DNA of 64,000 bases, from positions 1-64,000 of IMG/VR virus record IMGVR_UViG_3300034101_005931; one strand, given 5' to 3'. A program made the translations under genes and the position numbers. Origin of the DNA: a virus. The notes beneath the pieces are model-generated. The model saw only the letters and a program-made list of their open reading frames with translations, was not told the origin of the DNA and ran no database searches. Shown here piece after piece: positions 1 through 7,104 of this stretch (within the stretch, counting starts at the first letter, position 1; each line of letters opens with the position of its first letter).

Positions 1-396
1 ACCAGCACTGAAATTATTTGTAGTTGTATAATTTGACTCCCACCTAGAACTTAAAGAAGACAATGTACTAACTGTTGTTTGGTATCTACTACTGTTACTA
101 TTAACAAAACTATATACACTTGACCACGATGCACTATTAGCTGTCATTGTTGTATATGTGCTTGTCCAAAGAGGCGCCGCTGTGCTATTTGTTAGAATAA
201 ACCCTGGACCCCAGACGCCCCCTGATTTAGGGCCGTAAATAGCATAGATTGAAGTATCAATATAAAAATCACCATTAACACCTAATGAAGCAGATGGCGT
301 ACCAACACCATTGCGCACTGTATTCCCTGGCTCTCCCTTGCAGAGAGCTGTAATTGCTGGTACGTTTAAAGATAATGTTGCTGCAATATTAGGCAT
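1..396 (-). CDS. tail-fibre-like protein, N-terminal part (runs off left edge)
   Basis: Open frame from ATG at 396 to the window edge, 132 residues visible. It starts MPNIAATLS and soon becomes rich in Ser, Thr, Asn and Trp, with repeats of the form SALSSRWE/SNYTT like those in the fibre gene at 36482-37168. No stop appears before base 1, so the C terminus is missing. Same strand as the adhesin genes to its right. A fibre or adhesin subunit is inferred from composition and neighbours; no enzymatic motif is seen. Confidence 0.75.
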   Translation of the reverse strand, partial: MPNIAATLSLNVPAITALCKGEPGNTVRNGVGTPSASLGVNGDFYIDTSIYAIYGPKSGGVWGPGFILTNSTAAPLWTSTYTTMTANSASWSSVYSFVNSNSSRYQTTVSTLSSLSSRWESNYTTTNNFSAG

Positions 397-434
397 ATTA
401 GTATTTAATTATATTTTAAAGTTTTCTACCATTT

Positions 435-1364
435 TTAAAAGCTAGAAGTACCATAATTAATCGTTATATAATCATCTCCGCTCTGTAAAGGAGCTGTTCC
501 ATCAGGTGTTATTAAAATAAGAGGTGGTAGATAATTATAAGGAGGTGCATTTTCTATGCTGATAGAATCGTAAAGTGATAGTGTTGCTGGGTTTGGCACC
601 TGACCAAGATAGGTCGCTCCATAATAAGTCCACAACGTAGTAGATGGTATACCGGAGAGTGATGTAAATATACCGTTAACATTAAAGTTTTTAATAGAAA
701 AACATGTATCTATTAAACCGGTAGCGAAAGATAAACAACAACAAACACTCACTGGCCAATCTTCTGGTAATGAAGTATTAACATAGCTGGTATAACTTGT
801 ATCTTCAGGGTGCTGACAATCTATAATAAGCGTTTTACAAAAATCTGTTAGTCTAATTCTCATTTTATAGAATTTGACTTCATCATATGTTTGTACTTGT
901 TGATATAGAGAAAGTGGTTTACTATATGCCGATAAAGATAAATCATTCGACGTATAATATTTTGAATACAATCTATTTTGTGAGCCGCGAACAGAAATAC
1001 TATTAGGTGTGCCTATAGTTGAACCATCAGGACCAAAAGCTGATGTACCATAATTACCTGTTATATCAAACCCAACACCTAACTGACCACCATTAACACC
1101 GAAAAAGGTATCTTGTTGTGAATTATTAACACTTGCTGATATACCTATTGTCGAAGAATAACACAGACCAGGTCCCGGTCCACCACCTGATAAACATTTA
1201 GCAAAAGTATCATAGAAAAACACACAAAACCCCTCACTGCCCGATACTTCTGATCCGTAGCATGCATATTCAAACGATATAACTATGTCCTTGGTAGTAT
1301 CAAGGAAAGGTGATAAGTATATAGTGCCCGCTACTGCATTTGGCGGCAAAGCGTATAATTCCAT
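435..1364 (-). CDS. L-type lectin-like adhesin
   Basis: 309 residues. The first ~230 resemble a concanavalin-A/legume-lectin jelly roll: hydrophobic strands around ISFEYACYG, a GFCVFFYD strand, and the hallmark stretch QLGVGFDITGNYG near residues 94-106. Lectins of this fold bind glycans through a metal-dependent site; here a role in recognising host surface sugars is inferred. Cys-rich (for example a CCC run), which is unusual for a cytoplasmic protein and may reflect disulfide or metal stabilisation in the virion. Sits between a fibre gene and an HNH gene. A TATAAGTA box lies 15 nt upstream of the ATG. Confidence 0.6.
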   Translation of the reverse strand: MELYALPPNAVAGTIYLSPFLDTTKDIVISFEYACYGSEVSGSEGFCVFFYDTFAKCLSGGGPGPGLCYSSTIGISASVNNSQQDTFFGVNGGQLGVGFDITGNYGTSAFGPDGSTIGTPNSISVRGSQNRLYSKYYTSNDLSLSAYSKPLSLYQQVQTYDEVKFYKMRIRLTDFCKTLIIDCQHPEDTSYTSYVNTSLPEDWPVSVCCCLSFATGLIDTCFSIKNFNVNGIFTSLSGIPSTTLWTYYGATYLGQVPNPATLSLYDSISIENAPPYNYLPPLILITPDGTAPLQSGDDYITINYGTSSF

Positions 1365-1403
1365 AGTAGTTTCTACTATTACTTATACATTTTTTACTGT
1401 TTC

Positions 1404-1997
1404 TCAATTATTAGTAAAAGGTTTGAGAAAAAGATCCCATTCTTTAATCCTATGTTTATTCCGAATATAGTATGTAACCGGCATTTCTTTTGGTGGTTTA
1501 GGTGTTTTTAATAGTTTTAACCCTGCCTGCTCAGGTGTACGACCAGCTTTTTTTGAATTTACATCTTTATGAGCTAAAACACAGTTCGCCCATGTAGTTT
1601 CACCGCCTTGCTGTTTAGGAATTACATGATCTATATTACCCTCACCTGGTTGCAGTTTTTTACCAGTATATTGACATACTCCACCATCACGTAACCAGAT
1701 ATTTTTATTAGAGAACCTTGGTCTTTTTTTAGGTACCCTATCAAAATTACATAATACTATTACTTTAGGTATTTTAATATTACCTCTTACTGTTTTAATA
1801 TAGTGATCATTGTCATTTACTGGCAATTTAATCCAGTCAGCCCACTTAAGCGGAACCATATGATCTTCACCTCTAATATCTAATCCTGTTGCGGTATCTG
1901 AATACATCATTGATAATGCATCAGCAGGTGTTTTAATATGAATAGCCTGCCAACCGCGATTTAAAACTAAAACTGTATCTTTTGTAAGATGCGACAT
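1404..1997 (-). CDS. HNH homing-type endonuclease
   Basis: 197 residues. C-terminal HNH core: C108-QYTG, then D123-H124 in GNIDHVIPKQQGG, N138 and H143 in WANCVLAHKDVNSKKAGRT, the classic arrangement of metal-dependent HNH nucleases found free-standing in phages and cyanobacteria. The N-terminal ~90 residues (LVLNRGWQAIHIKTPADAL) match the usual companion region of this subfamily. It cuts DNA; whether it acts as a homing enzyme or in phage DNA metabolism cannot be told. It stands between an adhesin gene and a block of small genes on the same strand. Confidence 0.85.
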   Translation of the reverse strand: MSHLTKDTVLVLNRGWQAIHIKTPADALSMMYSDTATGLDIRGEDHMVPLKWADWIKLPVNDNDHYIKTVRGNIKIPKVIVLCNFDRVPKKRPRFSNKNIWLRDGGVCQYTGKKLQPGEGNIDHVIPKQQGGETTWANCVLAHKDVNSKKAGRTPEQAGLKLLKTPKPPKEMPVTYYIRNKHRIKEWDLFLKPFTNN

Positions 1998-2017
1998 ACA
2001 AAAATATTTACTATAAA

Positions 2018-2551
2018 TTACGGTTGCTTCTCTTCATCTTCATCAGGATCAAAACCAAAACGCTTAATTGCTTCTTCTTTACACAGAGTCACACACCAGC
2101 CTCTTGAATATAGTTTACCAGGCTTTCCTGTGACCTCACAAGTCTTAGAAGAAAGATATTCACAAAAATCTATAGCACTTTCAATTGTATCGGAATACCT
2201 GCTAAGGTTTTTATAGAGCTCATCCGTGTCTTTAAGCTCGAATCCAAGTTCTGCATAATTCAGCTCACCAAAATGCCAATACACCCGGAGAGTACCGTAC
2301 TTCTCTTTGATTTGGTCAAAAACAACATCCGGACAATAGAAGTTAACATACTCACCATCATTTTTCTTTATGAAATAAGAGCGATTTTTCTGAAGGTTTG
2401 TAATGAACCCGCAAAGGTTATCGAGAATATCAAACCACCCGTCACCGCACTCACACCCAAAACAGATAAGAGTCTCTTTTGGTGACATGTTTATGTTTTT
2501 AAAAAGCTTAGGATACTTTTCGATTAGTTTATGTTCTAGTTCTTGTTTCAT
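2018..2551 (-). CDS. conserved phage protein of unknown function, Cys-rich
   Basis: 177 residues, acidic C terminus (DPDEDEEKQP). Recognisable phage family pattern: IEKYPKLF near the start, CFGCECGDGWFDILDNLCG around residues 31-49, QIKEKYGTLRVYW mid-protein, then a Cys cluster TCEVTGKPG...GWCVTLC. The paired Cys residues suggest a small metal site. No known function. Its ATG overlaps the stop of the gene at 2548-2781 by 4 nt, so the two are translationally coupled. Confidence 0.8.
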   Translation of the reverse strand: MKQELEHKLIEKYPKLFKNINMSPKETLICFGCECGDGWFDILDNLCGFITNLQKNRSYFIKKNDGEYVNFYCPDVVFDQIKEKYGTLRVYWHFGELNYAELGFELKDTDELYKNLSRYSDTIESAIDFCEYLSSKTCEVTGKPGKLYSRGWCVTLCKEEAIKRFGFDPDEDEEKQP

Positions 2552-2781
2552 TTTTCTTTCTCTTTCTCTTTCAATTGTTCTTCATATCCCTTTATCCAGT
2601 CGTGCACTTGATCGAAAGACCAATCAATTGTTTTTGGAACAGAATCATTAAACTCTTTGTATAATTCTTTAAAATCACCCCATAATCTTGCATCTATATT
2701 ACAGCAAGGAGCACCTCCTCCAAAGAGCACTAGTGACTCATCTACTAATTCGTAGTATTCTTTATTTGTCATTCCAGCCAT
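2548..2781 (-). CDS. hypothetical protein
   Basis: 77 residues, ending in a Lys/Glu-rich tail (EEQLKEKEKEK). No recognisable domain. Overlaps the downstream gene by 4 nt and follows the 2783-2992 gene after one base, so it is part of a tightly packed minus-strand run of six small genes (4563 down to 2018). Confidence 0.7.
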   Translation of the reverse strand: MAGMTNKEYYELVDESLVLFGGGAPCCNIDARLWGDFKELYKEFNDSVPKTIDWSFDQVHDWIKGYEEQLKEKEKEK

Positions 2782-2782
2782 A

Positions 2783-2992
2783 TTAGTGACGCGAGATTAG
2801 AAGTGCAAGCTTAGATTTATTACCCGTACCTTCTTCATATTTACCATAGTACCATTTAGGATTAGAATTTGGCCTTATAAATTTTTGATGCAAATTAGCA
2901 ACTGGATCAAAACCGTCTTCGTATCCATTAACAACGATTTCAATATCTGGATCAAGCCGTAAAAGGTGTTCTGTAAGCTCCTTAACTGTCAT
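2783..2992 (-). CDS. small conserved phage protein (MTVKEL...DPDIEIVVNGYEDG family)
   Basis: 69 residues. The pattern TVKELTEHLLRLDPDIEIVVNGYEDGFDP is typical of a widespread small phage and bacterial family, thought to be compact alpha/beta, with no known activity. Overlaps the 3' end of the metallophosphoesterase gene by 11 nt. Confidence 0.75.
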   Translation of the reverse strand: MTVKELTEHLLRLDPDIEIVVNGYEDGFDPVANLHQKFIRPNSNPKWYYGKYEEGTGNKSKLALLISRH

Positions 2993-3839
2993 ATCTTAAT
3001 GTTTCGTTATTTGTTAAACCTGTAACCCGGGAAGAAAGCTTATACTTCTTTGGATTCTCTTGAGGTATAGGCTTTGTAGTCATCCTGCCATCTATAATTA
3101 TACCATAATCTTTCTCTGTATCAAGGTTCCAACTTTCATAGGGTTGATTCATACCCAGACATTCAGGCTCACGACATCTTGTGTGCCCAACGATCTGTTT
3201 ACCAATAGCTTCTGAAGCCTGAAACTCGTTGTTCCAGTCAAGCCATAACATACCACCTGTATTGCAGTCACCGCCTCTGCAGTAACCAGCTCCTGAAAGG
3301 AGATAGTTGTGAGGGCGAGTAAAGTCCCTAAAGTTCTTCCAAACAACAGGGATAATCTTTTCAATAAGATCTTCTGGAGTCATTCCGTAAGGTATATGCT
3401 TATCAGATACCCCAGCATGAGACAAAGTAAACCCTTGTGTACGATGAACAATTTTAAAATGTTCAGTAAAGAACTCGTCTTTAAGTCCGCGGTCAAAGAA
3501 CTGATGACGGAACTTTTTAGCCTTTGAAGCTGTAAAGCCTGAACAATAATATTTTACCGTTTTGGAAATTCTATTAGAAGAGTAGTCCTTATTTTCGTGA
3601 ATATATGAAATGTCGTGGTTGCCTATTAAAAATACGAACTTATCCTTATTAGGGTGATCTAAAACAAGATGCCGCAGATACTCACATGTCTCTTCAAAAC
3701 CGGCTACTTTAGGTGGTTCATAAAACGAATCGAAATAATCTCCGAGAAAGACAACTTCATCGTAATCTGTCTCAGTATTAAGAATATGTCTGACTGATTT
3801 AACACGCTGATGAATATCAGGTATAACTATAGTTTTCAT
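2982..3839 (-). CDS. calcineurin-like metallophosphoesterase
   Basis: 285 residues. All metal-ligand motifs are present in order: D8-x-H10 (IPDIHQR), GDYFD at 33-37, GNHD at 73-76, SHAG near 140 and GHTR near 218, so a two-metal phosphoesterase fold is clear. Substrate unknown; phage homologues include Ser/Thr protein phosphatases and nucleotide phosphatases. Overlaps neighbours on both sides (4 nt upstream, 11 nt downstream), so it belongs to the same transcription unit. Confidence 0.88.
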   Translation of the reverse strand: MKTIVIPDIHQRVKSVRHILNTETDYDEVVFLGDYFDSFYEPPKVAGFEETCEYLRHLVLDHPNKDKFVFLIGNHDISYIHENKDYSSNRISKTVKYYCSGFTASKAKKFRHQFFDRGLKDEFFTEHFKIVHRTQGFTLSHAGVSDKHIPYGMTPEDLIEKIIPVVWKNFRDFTRPHNYLLSGAGYCRGGDCNTGGMLWLDWNNEFQASEAIGKQIVGHTRCREPECLGMNQPYESWNLDTEKDYGIIIDGRMTTKPIPQENPKKYKLSSRVTGLTNNETLRYDS

Positions 3840-4075
3840 TTTAACTCTTTTAAGATCTTATCTAATTCTTCTGATGTAACTTTTTTGTAGACAGTATTAT
3901 CTTTTTTTGGACCAGAAAACTCAAGCAAATATTTGAACCAATAGATAGAAAACTTCCAGTATTTGCCGCCATTAAAAAAAGAAAAGCGTGGATATGCTTT
4001 TAAATGAAATAAAGGCACCCAGTCAAACCAAATGTTAATTGGTCCAATTTTCATGTCCAGAGATGCCTCCGCCAC
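3836..4075 (-). CDS. hypothetical aromatic-rich protein
   Basis: 79 residues, with many Trp, Phe and Tyr (WFDWVPLFHLKAYPRFSFF). No domain recognised. Overlaps the gene upstream (4051-4563) by 25 nt and the phosphoesterase by 4 nt. Confidence 0.65.
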   Translation of the reverse strand: MAEASLDMKIGPINIWFDWVPLFHLKAYPRFSFFNGGKYWKFSIYWFKYLLEFSGPKKDNTVYKKVTSEELDKILKELK

Positions 4076-4563
4076 TTAACAAGCTCGATTAAAACCTTAG
4101 TGTCTTTATCTTCCATTTCCTGTTCCAGCTTTTCAACCTTCTTGTAGTTAGGATAGGCATTGCCAATTTGCTTCTCTAGTACTTTGCGGTATGAGGTAAT
4201 ATAGATATAAGCCCACTCAAGCCATGTAGTAAATTTTAAAGCATCCCCACCTGTACCTTCCCAGTCTACGATCCCTGCCTTATATTCATCTTCGTAAAAA
4301 GATTTGATAATCTCAAAATTAACTTCTTGAAGAACATGATCAAGGTCCATCCAATGACGAGGTACTGCCTTGCGGATTCGAGAATGCTTAGGTGCCCAGA
4401 TGGTCTTAACCTTCATCCAATAAAATTCTCTAATCTGATAAGGAATGCGTCTAATAATTTCGTCCTGAATAAACCAACCAACACGGTCTTGCCAAGTAGA
4501 TTTATAACCCAACCAATCTGGAGGTCTAACAGAGTTAATGCTGCTTTTAAGTTTTTTAATCAT
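4051..4563 (-). CDS. conserved phage hypothetical protein
   Basis: 170 residues, basic N-terminal half (RRIPYQIREFYWMKVKTIW) and a helical Glu/Lys-rich C-terminal half. Similar proteins occur in large phages with no assigned function. First gene of the minus-strand run that ends at 2018; its start lies back-to-back with the Nudix gene on the other strand, so the two promoters share the ~56 nt between them. Confidence 0.7.
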   Translation of the reverse strand: MIKKLKSSINSVRPPDWLGYKSTWQDRVGWFIQDEIIRRIPYQIREFYWMKVKTIWAPKHSRIRKAVPRHWMDLDHVLQEVNFEIIKSFYEDEYKAGIVDWEGTGGDALKFTTWLEWAYIYITSYRKVLEKQIGNAYPNYKKVEKLEQEMEDKDTKVLIELVKWRRHLWT

Positions 4564-4619
4564 TTGTCTAATATCAATAATAGTTGAATTTTAGGTATTA
4601 TCAAGCTATAAATTATTTT

Positions 4620-5015
4620 ATGCAAGAAAGCCAATTTGAAGGAGCGGGATTTATTTTTTTGACAACATCTAATAAGGTTTTATTGCTCCAAAAACCAAAT
4701 AAAAATTGGACGTTTCCCGGGGGTCATGCTGAATTATATGAAGAACCTAAAGAGACAGCAATGAGAGAGTGTATGGAAGAAATAGGTGTAATACCCAAAG
4801 GAGAAATTTTAGGTTATTTTAAATATATAAAACCTGATACAAAGGGTAAATGTTTTTCTTTTTTAATGAAAATAAAAAAAGAATTTATTCCAATTCTATC
4901 CTCTGAACATATTGATTATCGATGGATTCAAATAGCAGAGCTTAAAAAAATAAAGCTTTCGAAGTCTGTTCGACAGGCTATAGCAGAATTATTCAAGTAC
5001 CTCAAAGGACGATAA
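4620..5015 (+). CDS. Nudix hydrolase
   Basis: 131 residues from ATG 4620 (a TTG at 4584 would add 12 residues; the ATG gives the usual family start just before the first strand, GAGFIFL). The Nudix box G-x5-E-x7-RE-xx-EE-x-G is complete at about residues 34-56 (GGHAELYEE ... RECMEEIG). These enzymes hydrolyse nucleoside diphosphates linked to other groups, as in nucleotide-pool cleaning, cap removal or sugar-nucleotide turnover; the substrate cannot be read here. It is the lone plus-strand gene in a minus-strand region and its 3' end overlaps the convergent gene at 4989-5222. Confidence 0.85.
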   Translation: MQESQFEGAGFIFLTTSNKVLLLQKPNKNWTFPGGHAELYEEPKETAMRECMEEIGVIPKGEILGYFKYIKPDTKGKCFSFLMKIKKEFIPILSSEHIDYRWIQIAELKKIKLSKSVRQAIAELFKYLKGR

Positions 5016-5222
5016 ATCGCGCTCCGGATACTTTAACCCATTGTCCACAATATACTGATCCAATTCTTCTTTGGTATCTGCAACTGCTAAAGTTTCTACA
5101 ACTGTCCAAAGACCTCCACATTGTTGAGGCTCCATAAGAATCTCTTTAGAACTCTCTTGATAAAGTAGAATCCATTTATCTTGATCGACTTCAACCGCTG
5201 CTTTTGAATATACATTAATCAT
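4989..5222 (-). CDS. hypothetical protein
   Basis: 77 residues, acidic, no recognised domain (contains EPQQCGGLWTVVETLAVADT and a helical acidic tail). Its last 27 nt overlap the 3' end of the Nudix gene on the other strand. Lies just 5' of nothing and 3' of the LRR fibre gene on the same strand. Confidence 0.55.
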   Translation of the reverse strand: MINVYSKAAVEVDQDKWILLYQESSKEILMEPQQCGGLWTVVETLAVADTKEELDQYIVDNGLKYPERDLSSFEVLE

Positions 5223-5226
5223 AATA

Positions 5227-6474
5227 TTATGGTAAGTTAACAGTCACATCCCATGGAAATCCACTTAGCCCTGATTGTACAGTTGCAAGTCTTCCAAATC
5301 TAGCTAAATTCTGATAAAATCTAAATCCATCATTAGCATTAGTAGTTCTTCTCATAGTAGCTGTTCCTGTGCCTGTAACAAGAGTTGGTGAATCTGTTGC
5401 TACAGTATATCTAAACTGATTTGCATTAATAGAAGATATAGCAAATGTTCCTGTAAATACACTTTGAAGACCTGTGATTGTCACTAGACTACCATTTGGG
5501 TGATTGTGGTTTGTTACATTAGCTGTAACAGTTGTACCGAGAGTAGTAAAATTCGAACCGGTTAATGTAGTAGTAAACCCACCTGTATAGCTTGGAGCAA
5601 AATTTCCTGTACCACCTAAAATAAGGATTCTTGGGTCTGCAGTTCTTGTTGTTGCATCAAATGTTGATAGAATAGTGTTTACTGTAGTTCGGGTTAGTTG
5701 ATTATTTTGCGCTTGAAATTCTCCAAGAGTATTAGAAACAGAACCACCAGCAAAGCCTGATAGTTTAGATGTTGTTCCCCGTTGATTATAGCAAAAAAAT
5801 TTTTCTAATTCGGTATTTGCACTAAGGCTTGGTATAGAGCCTGTTAAAAGATTATTATGAAACCAGCACTCCGTGAGATCTACATTATTTGTTAGATTTG
5901 GTATAGAGCCTGTTAAATTACATGAAGCTAATAAAAACCTTTGTAACTTTGTACAAGAATTAATATTAGGAATAGAACCTGTTAAAGGGTTTGAATAACA
6001 AGAAAATACCAACATAGCAACTTGATTGCTTAAAGATGGTGGAATTGGTCCTGTAAGATTATTATCATGAACCAAAAAGTTAGTCCAACCATTAGTATTG
6101 GTTAAATCAGGAATTCTCCCAGAAAGATTATTATTAAGGCATTGGAAGTTTTTTAATTGAGAATTATAATTTTGAATAGTTCCTGAATATAAATTATTAC
6201 TATACACAGCAGTACCTAAATTAGGAGTTCCTGCAAAAGATGGTAAATTTCCTGTAATTTTATTAGTACCAAGATTTATAAAAGTTAAATTTGCATTATT
6301 CTCATAACCACTGATAGCTGTAATGTGGTTATTAATACAACGAAATCCCGTTAAATTAGGAAAAGCAGATAAATCAATAGTTCCACTCAGTCTTGGAGAA
6401 CTTGATCCACAGTTAATTTCTGTAACTGTATTGTTTCCAAATTGTGGAGTTATGGATATGGAGGTTGTTGCCAT
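5227..6474 (-). CDS. leucine-rich-repeat adhesin (plant-type LRR)
   Basis: 415 residues. Residues ~30-260 are about ten repeats of ~22-24 residues with the plant-type LRR signature (N-L-T/S-G-x-I-P: LSGRIP, LTGPIP, LTGSIP three times), forming a solenoid. The C-terminal third is a beta-rich Thr/Gly domain. LRR solenoids are protein-binding scaffolds; here a receptor-recognition role is inferred from the surrounding fibre genes. A late box TATAAATA (6481-6488) sits 6 nt before the ATG. Solenoid repeats of this kind are prone to expansion and recombination. Confidence 0.75.
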   Translation of the reverse strand: MATTSISITPQFGNNTVTEINCGSSSPRLSGTIDLSAFPNLTGFRCINNHITAISGYENNANLTFINLGTNKITGNLPSFAGTPNLGTAVYSNNLYSGTIQNYNSQLKNFQCLNNNLSGRIPDLTNTNGWTNFLVHDNNLTGPIPPSLSNQVAMLVFSCYSNPLTGSIPNINSCTKLQRFLLASCNLTGSIPNLTNNVDLTECWFHNNLLTGSIPSLSANTELEKFFCYNQRGTTSKLSGFAGGSVSNTLGEFQAQNNQLTRTTVNTILSTFDATTRTADPRILILGGTGNFAPSYTGGFTTTLTGSNFTTLGTTVTANVTNHNHPNGSLVTITGLQSVFTGTFAISSINANQFRYTVATDSPTLVTGTGTATMRRTTNANDGFRFYQNLARFGRLATVQSGLSGFPWDVTVNLP

Positions 6475-6480
6475 CTCAAT

Positions 6481-6488
6481 TATTTATA
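6481..6488 (-). promoter_or_regulatory. late promoter box for the LRR gene
   Basis: TATAAATA on the minus strand, 6 nt before ATG 6474. Confidence 0.65.
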
Positions 6489-6530
6489 AACAATTGGTTA
6501 ATTTACAAGATTGTTTAACTTTATAATGTA

Positions 6531-7103
6531 TTAATTCAATGTTACAAAAACATTTGTAATTCCTGGGGAATGAGCAGCCGCCCCTTTCCAAAAATTAATG
6601 CGTATAGTGTTTCCAGCAGGAACATTTGAAGCTGATAGAGTAACTGTTTGAGGGGTAGTTATACTTGTATTTGCCAAAGTAGTTGAGGTGGTAGCATTTA
6701 CTATGTTACATCCAAGACTCCAATTATTAGCATTAAAAGGATTAGACGCAAAAAATGTCAAAGTAATATTAGAAGTTACTGGCATTACGAAGTCTTGAAA
6801 AAAAGGTAACACCCCTCCTGTTTCCGCTGGAGATCTTGATAGAACATTAAGATTTGCATAATAAACACCAACAGTAGTAGCAGACTGTAACACCACAAAA
6901 TCATTTGTAGATACATTTCTAGCTGTTCCCCATCCAAAAGGAACTGCTCTTCCCCACCAATTAGTAACATTACTAGTCATTCCAGAAACATTAGAAAAAT
7001 CTCCATTGACAACTAGATTAGACCAAAGTTTAGAGCCATTTAACCAAACTTCTTTGGCATTCTTATTACTATAAGATATAGATTTAGAAGTTTGAAGCTG
7101 CAT
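6531..7103 (-). CDS. carbohydrate-binding-module-like virion protein
   Basis: 190 residues. After a short N-terminal strand (SNKNAKEVWLNGSKLW, an attachment-type segment) it has LVVNGDFSNVSG..., the usual opening of CBM4/9-like jelly-roll modules, followed by alternating beta strands (SNITLTFFASNPF, NTIRINFWKG). Sugar binding is inferred from this resemblance. It is followed one base later by the large fibre gene and preceded by the LRR gene, so it is part of the adhesin block. Confidence 0.55.
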   Translation of the reverse strand: MQLQTSKSISYSNKNAKEVWLNGSKLWSNLVVNGDFSNVSGMTSNVTNWWGRAVPFGWGTARNVSTNDFVVLQSATTVGVYYANLNVLSRSPAETGGVLPFFQDFVMPVTSNITLTFFASNPFNANNWSLGCNIVNATTSTTLANTSITTPQTVTLSASNVPAGNTIRINFWKGAAAHSPGITNVFVTLN

Positions 7104-7104
7104 A